From NCBI GenBank assembly GCA_002005505.1, contig KV908526.1, forward strand, positions 157,598 through 177,597: 20,000 nt of DNA, read 5' to 3'. Position numbers and translations under genes: made by a program. This stretch comes from Botryococcus braunii. Its lineage: Eukaryota > Chlorophyta > Trebouxiophyceae. The notes under the pieces were generated by a model that saw only the letters and a program-made list of their open reading frames with translations, did no database searches and was not told the DNA's origin. The stretch's first letter is position 1, and each line of letters opens with the position of its first letter. This document shows, one piece after another, positions 10,260-19,392 of the stretch.

Positions 10260-10619
10260 CTACCCGTAGGCCAAAAACTGGGCTGCTTTAACATTGATGA
10301 AATCAAAAGTGTTTAAAGCTTGGGATGCTTTGCAAGCATCTACTTCTACGTTTCCAGAAAACATCGGCATGTAGTGATTCCCAACGACCCTAGCGCAACC
10401 AAGTCTTCGAGATGGACCACATAATGAAGGCACTTCTCCTGTGTACCTCATGTATACTATGTAGTCGCAGCCGTAGGAGGCTCTCCCTTCGTGGTCCAAA
10501 CTAGACCAGACGAGATGCAACCAGGAATTCATCACATATGCATAGTCATGGGTACTCGGATCTCTACTCATATTCCTGGGCTTCCTCTCATTCACTCTCC
10601 TAGAACGAACCTTGAGCAC
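10260..10619 (-). CDS. Possible exon of unknown function
   Basis: This open frame of about 119 codons ends at a TAG (rc of 10260-10262) and has balanced composition, including segments such as THDYAYVMNSWLHLVW and MFSGNVEVDACKAS. It has no in-frame ATG that clearly marks a start; the ATG within RNMSRDPS is possible. No supporting intron or family match was found. It sits immediately beside the palindrome cluster and could belong to the same unit. It could equally be a chance frame. Confidence 0.25.
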   Translation of the reverse strand: MLKVRSRRVNERKPRNMSRDPSTHDYAYVMNSWLHLVWSSLDHEGRASYGCDYIVYMRYTGEVPSLCGPSRRLGCARVVGNHYMPMFSGNVEVDACKASQALNTFDFINVKAAQFLAYG

Positions 10620-11419
10620 ATACGGATCCTGAAGGCCACAATCTCGGTGTCTGGGCTGCTTCTGTGTGCATGTAACCCTCTGGGGCGATCCGAGAGCTCA
10701 CTCTCAAGGAAAATTACCTCGTAAGTGGCACATCCTATCATCTACCGTACAATGGTGTCCTAACTCACACGCTTGTATTCTTGCAAAAGAAGGATCCATT
10801 TGGGTGGCAGAACAGCAGTCAGTTGCCTAAAGACGTCATTGATTGGGGTATTTTTACTTTTCCATGCTTGCAGTGTCAACACCAAGCGTGACAACTCAAA
10901 AATTTCCAAATCCTTGCAGGAAATACACAATCACAAACTCTTGATTATAAAAGAGATGTCTTGTGTGTCTGTACAGCTCATGTTGTACACACAGAGGCGT
11001 GCTTGGATCACATTAGACCAGCATTGTTGCGTCTAACACACCCCCCTCCCCCCCAAAACAAACCCCGGGGACGCTTCTGAATAATACTGCAGTAAGAACA
11101 ACTACTGCCACATGCATGTCAATAATAATACCATCACGTTTGAAAGAACCGGACCTCAAATGAGCCAAGACTTCTGATCAACTTTGGATGCTGTAGTCAG
11201 TCACGGGCGACTTTCTAACCCTAATATCCTCGCTGAGCCAAAACTGGTTCAGACATCCTCCTCGTGCTAAGTTAGTGCCAAAAACGGTATAACACCCTTA
11301 GACATAGAGGGCCCCAGAAATCCTGAGCCTTGTTAAGGCAACCTTTTCAAACTTCAAAGTCACGAGTATGCAAACAGCTTAACGTCCTTGAGTGGTAATC
11401 CTAGACAAATTTAGGATCA
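10620..11419. other. Gene-free stretch
   Basis: Only short open frames without motifs are present. A C-run (about 11041-11054) and an AT-rich stretch precede the composite microsatellite. Nothing else recognised. Confidence 0.5.
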
Positions 11420-11870
<451 letters not shown>

Positions 11871-11890
11871 ACCTTGGACAGGCTGGCCAT

Positions 11891-12085
11891 CTAACACTTT
11901 CTGCGCCTCTGAGCCATGAGTAACTTCTGCAACATGGACCGCGCCATCAAGTTTGGAATCACGTTGGTGTGTGGCACTGCCTTATGAGTCATAGGAGATA
12001 TCATTTGCGTCTCAAAGTACTCCAATATAGCCGATTTTTCATACGTCCAGCCATCAGCTGCCACTACAGGATCTCTCATCAGAAC
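11891..12085 (-). CDS. Terminal exon: most of the U-box, and stop codon
   Basis: The acceptor CCCCTGTTTTTGCACAG is excellent and joins in phase 0 to the exon at 13392-13603. The exon encodes the U-box core [20 protein letters not shown], then [14 protein letters not shown] and [15 protein letters not shown], ending MAQRRRKC and TAG. The M-x-DPV, ADG-x-TYE-x-x-AI, SPMT and PN signatures are all at usual U-box spacing. This is the most secure protein identification in the window. The basic RRRK tail is typical neither for nor against. Confidence 0.9.
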   Translation of the reverse strand, partial: VLMRDPVVAADGWTYEKSAILEYFETQMISPMTHKAVPHTNVIPNLMARSMLQKLLMAQRRRKC

Positions 12086-15000
12086 CTGTGCAAAAACAGG
12101 GGCTATGAAATTGCAGTAGCCAAAAATGAAAAACGAAAATTGCATAGATTGGAACACATTGCCTATACATTAGTTCTGGACGGAATGCTCAAACGAGTTC
12201 GATGATACCAACAAGCCTGACTTCCGTCCATCATCCTGTCAATCATACGGTTCAACATTGATCAAGTTGAGTGCCTTCAATTGCGTACCTCATAGGCTCA
12301 TTGTGGTATGCCTTTGTGCTGGGATGGCGTGCATGGATTTGTATGGTGTGGTATGGAAAGGGCAAACTACACGAAATGAATGAGTAGACAATGGTGATCA
12401 TGCTGGAGAGGGTATGGGCTGTGACTTTAATGTGGCTTATTGACAAAGCGAGGCCCAAATCACCATTGCAGCTGAGAGCAAAACGCCGACAAAATGCTGT
12501 GTATTGTAATTCTTGATAGACAAATTCAAACACCAATTTGATGTCAGCCCACATGGACTACCTGTTGTGATAGTGACTGTTGATAGAGAAGTTCAAACAA
12601 CGTTTTTAAATTTACGGCACACAGGCTTCGCACGGTTCAGTATAAAATCCGTCATTTGAACACATCTTTCGTTCCTTTTGGCCCTTCTGCCAAAAACCAC
12701 ACTGTATGCAATGATCCTGTACCTAGAATTGTACCTTTTGTACTCCACTGACGTACAGATAGCTCACCCTGGCCCTGTCTATGGTACATAACATCACACA
12801 TAACACACAGAGTCCAGGGTGCAGAAATGTACATGTGCCCCCCCCCCCCCCCCAACCCCCGCCCCCTCTGCCGGGCTGACAGCCACGCCTCCTGTTTTAG
12901 ACTGATGTACTGATATATACTACCTACTAATATACTAGATTGTGCTTGGATACGGCAGCAAAAGCAAACCGGGAGAGGTAGAACTACCAGGATACCTTCA
13001 GGGTCAATGCAGGGCCTTGATCACCCTTGCCCCTCCCCAATATTCTCACATGTAAATCTTGTCGCGGCTTAACACCAGGAGCAAGTCTTGTAAGGATACT
13101 TCCCTGCTTTTGAAGACATTTCAACTGGCACCACTAGCACCGCTTGCTAAGTGCCATTGTTTCGACAGGGATGTGGCATCTCTATGCCTTCTCTTGAATT
13201 ACCGTCTTGAGAAGGAGCAACAAGCTGTCAGGGATAGGGAAGCAAGCCAGGTGGGATCTTGCCCATGACCAAACATGGTGCGCAAAAGGGGTTACTAGGG
13301 CAAGAAAAATGTTAAGAGGCCAACATTATGTTAACATTAGGCCAACATGTGAAGCAAACCAGGCCTTGAAAGGTTGCAGGCTGCTTCGTACCTTTTTCAA
13401 AGGGCAGTTAAGATCGTCCAAAAGATGGAAATCAGGATGAATTTCGTCGCTGCTGTGGCTCTTTGGAGTGCGGGCGGGAGATTCCGCGACGCTCCACGAC
13501 ATTGTCTCAGTTGAGTCTGTTTCACGTGATGTGAGGACCGGTGGCAGGGGAATGACAGCCACGGCCTCCACACTCTTCAACGGGTCCAACGGAATAACCG
13601 TTTCTGGCCAAACATTAAAATTGGTTTAACAAAAGTACAATATTGCAGTGCAGTGAATCACAGAGCACTGCCTTTGCCCTCAGCAGGGATGTGCTCATAG
13701 ACTTGTGCGACTCATGACACTTCTCAGGCTTATCCCTCAAAGGGTGTCATGCAAATTACTGTGTGTGTTCTCTCTTTTTTTTTTGGGGGGGGGGGGTATT
13801 TTTGTGCGACTTTTTGAACTATTTGTTTTGTTTTCGTTCTTCTTCCTATTTCATTTTTATCCCCCCCCCCTCTTTTTTTGAAGATGTACTTTCGGGCTAG
13901 TCCTTTTTCGAAGCCAACGCATTCCATGCAGTCACGCCCCTCATTGCAATAAAGCCACTCAGAAATTATGGTGCACACGAAAGGGTTGTCCAACATACGC
14001 AGGAAACTTTTGACCAATTGATCGAGAATGTCAGTTAAGATGGTAGCCGTAAAACAATGAAGAAAAGACTGTCTCCGAGAAACAGTAGCAGAAGGCTATT
14101 CCAGAATGCCTATCGCAGAAGGGACTGCCAAAACGTTCAGTCATCAGCACCATATCTGGAGCCAGGCTCCCAGGAGCTAGTAAGTAAACTCTTGGTCTCA
14201 CCTTCAGCCTGAATATGATCTTGGGTTGCGACAGGTGCTGGAGATACATCAATCGCAATAGCGGACAAGGGCTGATCATGATTGGCCGGAGGCAACTCAT
14301 GAGTGGCCGGCGGCAACTCGTAATCAATACTTGGACTTATTTGACTCATATGACTCTTTGGGTCTCCCAGAGCTTTTGGCGGCACCTCGTCATCAATACT
14401 TGGGCTTATTTCACTCCTATGACTTTTTAGGTCTCCCAGAGCTTCTGCCCTCGGAGTTGCGGGCTCATGGGAAGTTGCGGCTTCATCTTCAGCTTCCTGT
14501 AATCAAAGTGCCAAACACATTTAGTGGCACGGTTGGACTTCGTATTTTAAATAACATGCCGGCGAGGAAGTCTGCATGTTGATGATCATGGAACGCAAGG
14601 CACTGAGGGCAGGAATCGCGATCAAGCATGTTCAATGCAGCCAGCTCAGCAGACAGAAACTCTGCTTCAAAGTTGCGTTCACAGCCTCCAAACTGGTTGA
14701 TAAACGAGAGCCCCCCCCCCCCTTCCTTTTCCCCAAACACTCCAACACGTTTTATGTGTGCGCAACTCCAGCACCAGAGTTTGTGGGGTGGAGGCTTGCT
14801 GCCAATTGAACCTCTCCCGATTAGCGAATTTCTGTTTCTGCCATTGCAACCGCAACTCCACAATTGCACTGCAGTGTCTTAGGCTTTGCATTGCAGTACC
14901 ATCGCAGTACCTTAAATGCCTTGTTGAGGTCCTGCACGGCGCTTGCTACAAGCTTCTGGGTGCGCTCCTTGGCCCGTTTGGACCGAGACCTTTTTCCATC

Positions 15001-15305
15001 AGAAGTCAACCCCAAATCCGGTGAGTCCACACCACCAACCCTTGGCGTCTCCTGTAGCTTCTGCAGGCCATGCCCCAGAGTCAGCAATACAATTTTTTCA
15101 GACTAGGGTGTAATTGTAACGAAGAAAACTTCCTGTCTTTGCCAGCACACCAGTTCCAAGATGGCTTGTCATTTGCACAACCCCCCCCCCCCCAACCCCA
15201 GGCCTCCGGTCCCACCTCCCGTTCCCTTCGGTCCCTGTGCCTGAGCATGCTGGCACCTGTGGGTGTCTGTCTGTCTGTGTATGCCTGCCTGCCTGCCTGC
15301 CTCTC

Positions 15306-15377
<72 letters not shown>

Positions 15378-18024
15378 CCCCCTCAATGTGTGTATGTGTG
15401 TGTGTGTGTGTGTGTGAGAGAGGGGGGGGGGGGAGGGGTGATACTCTCCCAAATCAAACTTTGTACCCAAAGAAGGTCATTAAGGTAAGTGGTTTAGAAA
15501 CGGATCCCTCACACTCCAATCCGAGGAACAAAAAAACCGCATGAACGTGCACATGAAGGCTGTGCGCTTATAGCAACTGTCGTGCAATTTCGTTAGGTGA
15601 TAGCAATAAAAGTGTATAAGCCAATCATTCCTTGCGTCTCCATGTGACGCTCTTTCAGGTAGCCTGCCTGGCTCTTCGTCTGTTGGTATCCAGAAGCATA
15701 AAGCATCCAACCACCTCCCAACCCCAACTGGGCCCCTTCCCCCTGAGAATGGGGCCGGTAGATAGACCAGATACTGTGGACAAAGGTTGCGCTCAAAGTC
15801 TTTATGTCCGGGAACTTCAACCTTCACCTCTCACTACTCTACCACTCTACCCTTCCTTCAAGTACCATTTTGGGACGTCCATTTCGTTGAGTGCCTAACA
15901 TTGCTACCACCATCCACATGCATGTCACATCTGTAGCAAGTTCTGAATCTATCTATACATAAAACTCTCAAGCCATGCTCTGCACCAGAGAGGTGTTGTG
16001 CCACTGCCTCGATTCTTAAGCAAGGCATATAACAATGTGCAGTAACGATAATAGTTTATTACTATGCCTGTCCGTTTACTATGCCTATGCATTTACTATG
16101 CGTTTTTTAAACATGGCTGCATGACTCTGGAAAAGCCAACATAAGCAAAGTGAGCTCCCATCCTCACCCCGTGCGGTTTAAGGCTCTTGAGGTACAAGCT
16201 TTGCGAAACAACCAGACCCATCAACTCTCAAACTCTGCTGCAGGGCAAGAAAAACAATAACCCATAGGCAACAACTGGGCGGACCGGTGTTCTCTGAAGG
16301 CATTCCTCAACGCCTCTGCCCGGGTATCGGTCACAAGCCTCCTTCAACAGACAAAACGCATCATCCACTGATGCGTCCAGGCGATCAAGGTGTGTCGCAA
16401 CTTTTGCCAGAGCACTTGTAAGATATCCAGAGGCTGCAATCTGAAATGAAAGATCCGCCTGAAATGCAAAATCAAGGCAGTCAAAAAGTCTCCTGTGGCT
16501 TATATGGCTTAGAAGATCATATGCCAAAGGACACACAGCTGCTTAAAGGTGTACCGCCAACCCTTCTCAAGCAGGGACCCCAGCAGCATGTGAACAGATG
16601 CTGTTATACAATTTCACACTTTTGATACATTTGTTTTCATCTGTCCTTGTCCATGCAGTAGACGCGACACCAGTTGTCTTGTAGGAAGCATTGTGGATCA
16701 CAACATGTGGTGCTACTAGAGTTCGCACAGAGGTCAACTTCGAAGATGCCAGAGTCTATACATACCCCTTCTATGTGTGACTTCAGGTTAGCCAGAAGTT
16801 CTTCTGCCCCCGTATGGCCCCGTTCATGAAGATCCCACACGGTTCGGAGCTGAAAAGGTAACTTTTTCAGCAGAGGTGGAAGAAAGCCAGGACGAGGGCT
16901 TGCAGCAGTTTCCTGGAGTGTGGTCCTGAGCCTGTTTGAGGCCTGCTGCAGTGCCGAAACGTCCCGCCCCCGCCCCTGGCCTTGCAAGACGGAACTGGTG
17001 GCCTGAGCAGACACAACCCCTCTTAATTGCCTCACCAGTACAAATCCAAACCACAGCTTCAGGCGCAGCATATGGTCAGGCAGGGCCCCTGCATAGCAGT
17101 GGACAGACGACGAGGGAAAAGGCATGGCGTCAAGGGGTTGTGAAGGAAGATTACTGTAGGCCTGTCAAGTATCTGGCGAAAGGCTTGTAAGACAGCAAGG
17201 AGCGCTTTTAAGACAACCGAATGTACTCACCTTGTCTATACTTGTTGTCATGGCATTCAGAACACTGGCCCTCTGAGTCGCTGGCGAGTCATCTGTTCCT
17301 GTTGGTACCAGTTTCGGAACATACTTGCTAAAGTAGGCCACGGCAGAGTGTCTGAAATGTTTAGCAAGATCGGTATCGGCAGGGAGGCAAGCATTTAACC
17401 GATAGATCACCCCCGCACTTGGAGCCCAGCTGAAGTGCACCATATGGTGTGTCTGCTGGTGGGCAGCTGCATGTGCAGTGCATTCCAGCGCATCTCTGAT
17501 GAGTTTGTTCAAATCCTGGTTTAGGTTCTCAAGCAGGTCTTCCAGAGGCATAGGCTCAGGACCCTGCACACAGATCATTCATGCAACAAGTTGCTCAGCG
17601 AGCCGCATCCTGGTCAGAACTTTATAACGTATGTAATCTCCCTGGATGTGGCATGCCCAAAATGAAACGGTATCCACAACGAAAGTTCAATTCCACATTG
17701 TCCCACCCACACGCCCAGAATGCCGCCCACTTTTAAAATTGACCGAGACCAGTTCATTTTAACAACCCTTTGCCAACATGAGCAACAATCTGTTCACAAC
17801 ACGGTTAGGTGGAACAGTGTCTCAACAAGTATACATACATAGCCCCACCTCTTCGGCTTCATCCACGGGTCGACTTGCCACCTTGAAAGCATCTCTGATG
17901 TCATTGATGTAAGCAATGTCTGCTGGAGTAATCTGTTGCAGCGTCGCTGCAACAGTGTCGAGGAATTGCAACACACATTCCCGAGGTTCTTTCTGAGGAT
18001 AGTCATGGGGGTCAAGCATTGGTC
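11891..18024 (-). CDS. Multi-exon gene for a C-terminal U-box protein (probable E3 ubiquitin ligase), 5' end not found
   Basis: At least ten minus-strand exons are supported, listed separately. Five upstream exons join in phase 0: 17849-18024, 17231-17563, 16766-17161, 16234-16458 and 14911-15102. They continue in phase into 14556-14692. The last two exons (13392-13603 and 11891-12085) also join in phase and rebuild a U-box. The middle joins (14556 to 14496, 14202 to 14068, 13890 to 13603) do not close in phase with the best sites, so an exon is missed, a weak site is used, or the gene is damaged. The product exceeds 750 residues: an N-terminal mostly helical region of unknown family, a disordered repeat region, and the U-box at the C-terminus. 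U-boxes recruit E2 enzymes for ubiquitin transfer. The architecture is not one I can name; CHIP and UFD2 also end in a U-box but do not match upstream. Confidence 0.65.
12086..13391 (-). other. 1.3 kb intron splitting the U-box
   Basis: In the gene sense it begins GTACGA after AAAAAG and ends TTTTTGCACAG. It holds a C16 run (about 12839-12854) and no convincing exon on either strand. The open frames at 12252-12554, 12652-12855 and 13059-13268 show no motif. Confidence 0.75.
13392..13603 (-). CDS. Exon carrying the start of the U-box (DDLNCPLKK)
   Basis: The exon begins after TGTTTGGCCAG and ends AAAAAG|GTACGA. It encodes a Ser/Thr/Pro-rich linker ([20 protein letters not shown]) then [17 protein letters not shown]. 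Joined to the next exon it gives CPLKKVLMRDPV, with exactly the usual four residues between CP(I/L) and the Met of the U-box. This spacing match is independent proof that the two exons belong together. The 5' phase (needs one base) is not matched by the upstream exon. Confidence 0.8.
13890..14068 (-). CDS. Exon of the U-box gene: helical segment [18 protein letters not shown]
   Basis: The proposed acceptor is CTCGGAGACAG and the donor CGAAA|GTACAT. It encodes [20 protein letters not shown], then [20 protein letters not shown], then [20 protein letters not shown], which has convincing protein character with five cysteines. Its phases (0 in, 2 out) do not match the neighbours I chose, so its borders are approximate. 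An alternative acceptor at GAATAG just upstream also gives phase 0. Upstream of that the frame is closed by a TAG. Confidence 0.55.
14202..14496 (-). CDS. Exon encoding a disordered region with a tandem 23-residue repeat
   Basis: The acceptor GTGTTTGGCACTTTGATTACAG is strong and the donor is GAAG|GTGAGA. The exon starts acidic ([15 protein letters not shown]). It then holds two copies of a 23-residue unit with the consensus ALGD-x-KSH-x-S-x-ISPSID-x-E-x-PP, followed by the shorter echoes ATHELPP and ANHDQP. The DNA units are 69 bases each (14309-14377 and 14378-14446), with about eight mismatches. The region has almost no hydrophobic core and is likely disordered. Confidence 0.7.
14556..14692 (-). 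CDS. Exon of the U-box gene: [20 protein letters not shown]
   Basis: The acceptor ATCAACCAG joins in phase 0 to 14911-15102. It encodes [19 protein letters not shown], then [20 protein letters not shown], then ADFLAG. The CPxC and HDHQH cluster could bind a metal, but no named zinc fold is recognised. The donor shown (GGCAT|GTTATT) leaves two bases while the next exon wants none. Every phase-0 alternative would give an intron under 40 bases, so the 3' border is uncertain. Confidence 0.5.
14911..15102 (-). CDS. Exon of the U-box gene with basic helix
   Basis: It is 192 bases (64 codons) in phase 0 at both ends. The acceptor is TTACAATTACACCCTAG with an in-frame TAG right at the splice, which argues that this is the true border. 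The donor is TTTAAG|GTACTG. It encodes [20 protein letters not shown], a Gly/Asp/Ser linker, then a strongly basic segment ([15 protein letters not shown]) that could be a nuclear localisation signal, then a helix ([14 protein letters not shown]). Confidence 0.7.
15103..16233 (-). other. Intron of 1.13 kb with CT and GT arrays
   Basis: It contains a C14 run (15181-15194), GTCT, TGCC and CT arrays (15262-15372), a GT array (15388-15414) and a G-run (about 15423-15433). Open frames at 15480-15898 on both strands have no matched splice sites and are not called. Confidence 0.6.
16234..16458 (-). CDS. Exon of the U-box gene: helical segment
   Basis: It is 225 bases (75 codons) in phase 0. The acceptor GCCTTGATTTTGCATTTCAG is strong; the donor AGA|GTTTGA is weak. 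It encodes [20 protein letters not shown], then [20 protein letters not shown], then [18 protein letters not shown], ending LLFFLPCSR. It reads as amphipathic helices, possibly alpha-solenoid-like, but no family is recognised. The open frame continues upstream of the acceptor, so a longer alternative exon is possible. Confidence 0.65.
16766..17161 (-). CDS. Exon of the U-box gene: 132-residue helical segment
   Basis: It is 396 bases in phase 0. It begins after GATACTTGACAG, with an in-frame TGA inside the intron just before the border, and ends GAAGGG|GTATGT, a strong donor. It encodes hydrophobic helices ([20 protein letters not shown]), a Gly/Arg-rich loop, then [20 protein letters not shown] and [11 protein letters not shown]. 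Without the donor the frame would run on in a Cys-rich tail to 16637, which I treat as intron. Confidence 0.7.
17231..17563 (-). CDS. Exon of the U-box gene: 111-residue segment
   Basis: It is 333 bases in phase 0 with the textbook donor GACAAG|GTGAGT and acceptor ATGATCTGTGTGCAG. It encodes [20 protein letters not shown], then [20 protein letters not shown], then the hydrophobic and basic segments [16 protein letters not shown] and [11 protein letters not shown]. The 69-base intron to the next exon has a pyrimidine-rich 3' half. Confidence 0.75.
17849..18024 (-). CDS. Most upstream supported exon of the U-box gene
   Basis: The acceptor CTGACATTCTTCTCGATCATAG is strong and requires one base from an earlier exon, so this is not the first exon. 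The donor GAAGAG|GTGGGG is phase 0. It encodes [20 protein letters not shown], then [20 protein letters not shown], then [18 protein letters not shown], which is helical and acidic. No matching upstream exon was found between 18025 and 20000 with confidence. Confidence 0.7.
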
Positions 18025-19009
18025 CTATGATCGAGAAGAATGTCAGCAATCTGACATCTGGAATCGATGCTGTTACGACATGCTTGCCATTGAAGTGTCA
18101 GCTACAGGGCCCGTTCGTACAGAGGCAATCTGCCGGCAGGGTTTCGGCGGAAAATGCCGGCGAAAGCATGGCGGAATCCCAGGAGTTTCTTTGCTAGCCG
18201 ATTAATGGTGCCAAATATCATTTGAAATATGCCGACGCTCACACAGCGGAATACTCCCAGTGGGTATTCCATGCTTCCTGGCATCTCCTTTTTCTATGCA
18301 ATTCCAACATCATGCACTTAACCTCGCGATACGACTGAAATGAATGCGAACGGCTGGAGTAGTGCATGAATGAGAGGGGGGGGGGAACCAGGACTGCGGG
18401 TCGTTGAACACGTGAAGGATAGGAGTTGGATATGTGTATCATTTGTTTACGATAGATATGAAGTGTACATTATTTCGAGGGTTTATCTATCTCACAGCTG
18501 TATTGTAATGTCACATAACCCTCATTCGCGAGCGCTGTGATGCCGATTGGAGTTGCTTGTGTATGGTTAGTGCAAGAGGCTTTTCCACCCTCAACACACT
18601 CGACTGTGGTCAATATCCGGTGAGATCGGTCATTATGTGTTTATTGTTAGTTTCGAAGACCGGCAATGCACATCTGGCGCCGTTTGCAGATTCTGACGAG
18701 CGTGATTTGTGGCGCTATCCCACTCTCACGGAGTTGAGCGGTTTTAAGTTCATTTGTCTTCGAATTTTGGTTCATGTTCACTCATAAGATGAACTGTGTG
18801 ATCTCCTTTTGTTCAGAAAAACCCACATGTTGTGGAAATTGCATATGGACTGTGAGTTGACATACCACTGCCGTGGATACACTTCCAAGTCAGACAGGCA
18901 AGTGGAGATGGTTTGATGCCTGCATATCAATGCCCCCTTCCCTCCGCAGTGGTGAAGCTCCTCGACTGTTAGAGATCTATTGAAGTGGTAAGGTCCAGGG
19001 TCAAGGTCA
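18025..19009. other. Uninterpreted stretch upstream of the U-box gene exons
   Basis: It should contain an intron and perhaps a first exon of the U-box gene. A minus-strand frame from an ATG at 19044 (MGSEEDSDLSYNDLDPGPYH, continuing to about 18850) is acidic and could be coding, but its donor candidates give the wrong phase for the exon at 18024. Nothing else was recognised. Confidence 0.4.
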
Positions 19010-19222
19010 TTATAGCTCAAATCTGAGTCTTCCTCGGAACCCATCTGCAAGCTCATCCATCTCAAGCACTACAGGTCTAAAATCTTCTGGCAAGCACCCA
19101 GCGCAAGCTTCACAAGAGACAGTCATGCGGCAAATGCAGATTCCTTCTGCTCTGCTTCGCCACTCCAGATGGGAGCACAAGGTGAATTTCCCGCGGCCAC
19201 CACGTAGTAAACCCTGAGGCCT
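19010..19222 (-). CDS. Possible terminal exon with a Cys-rich motif
   Basis: A good acceptor (ACTCTTCCTGAAAAATTGCAG) precedes 70 codons and a TAA. It encodes RPQGLLRGGRGKFTLCSHLE, then WRSRAEGICICRMTVSCEAC, then AGCLPEDFRPVVLEMDELAD and GFRGRLRFEL. The CxCx5CxxCxxC spacing is suggestive of metal binding. Some transposon-encoded proteins carry short Cys clusters after an R-x-P-C-like segment, but I cannot make that identification. An overlapping minus frame starting at 19044 is also open. Confidence 0.35.
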   Translation of the reverse strand, partial: RPQGLLRGGRGKFTLCSHLEWRSRAEGICICRMTVSCEACAGCLPEDFRPVVLEMDELADGFRGRLRFEL

Positions 19223-19315
19223 CTGCAATTTTTCAGGAAGAGTAGCTGTTGATTGCACCACTCCCATCTGGTGGAGAAGACTGGGCTCAAGCCGGAACCA
19301 GGAAGTGGTGCGAGC

Positions 19316-19335
19316 ACGCGTATGCGCTCGCGCGT

Positions 19336-19386
<51 letters not shown>
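19316..19386. repeat. CG/GC alternation then (CA)n microsatellite
   Basis: Alternating GC-rich sequence (ACGCGTATGCGCTCGCGCGTG) flows directly into about 25 CA units with one CCCA interruption near 19356. It has the same order (CG alternation beside CA/GT) as the array at 2930-3031. Confidence 0.95.
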
Positions 19387-19387
<1 letters not shown>

Positions 19388-19392
19388 TTGCA

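Noticed and set aside
15593..15898. Opposed open frames on both strands in the large intron of the U-box gene
   Set aside because: Neither has splice sites that match the neighbouring exon phases, and the flanking exons join in phase without them.
16637..16765. A Cys-rich tail extending the exon at 16766 to a stop at 16637
   Set aside because: A strong GTATGT donor at 16765 followed by a strong acceptor in the same phase at 16458 makes this stretch intron.
17933..17955. A near-perfect 23-base dyad (CTGTTGCAGCG, one base, then its complement)
   Set aside because: It lies inside a well-supported exon where codons for [14 protein letters not shown] explain the sequence. Treated as chance.
18102..18284. 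A 60-codon minus frame just upstream of the first supported U-box exon
   Set aside because: It has no donor at the required phase and no motif. It is not usable as the missing 5' exon.
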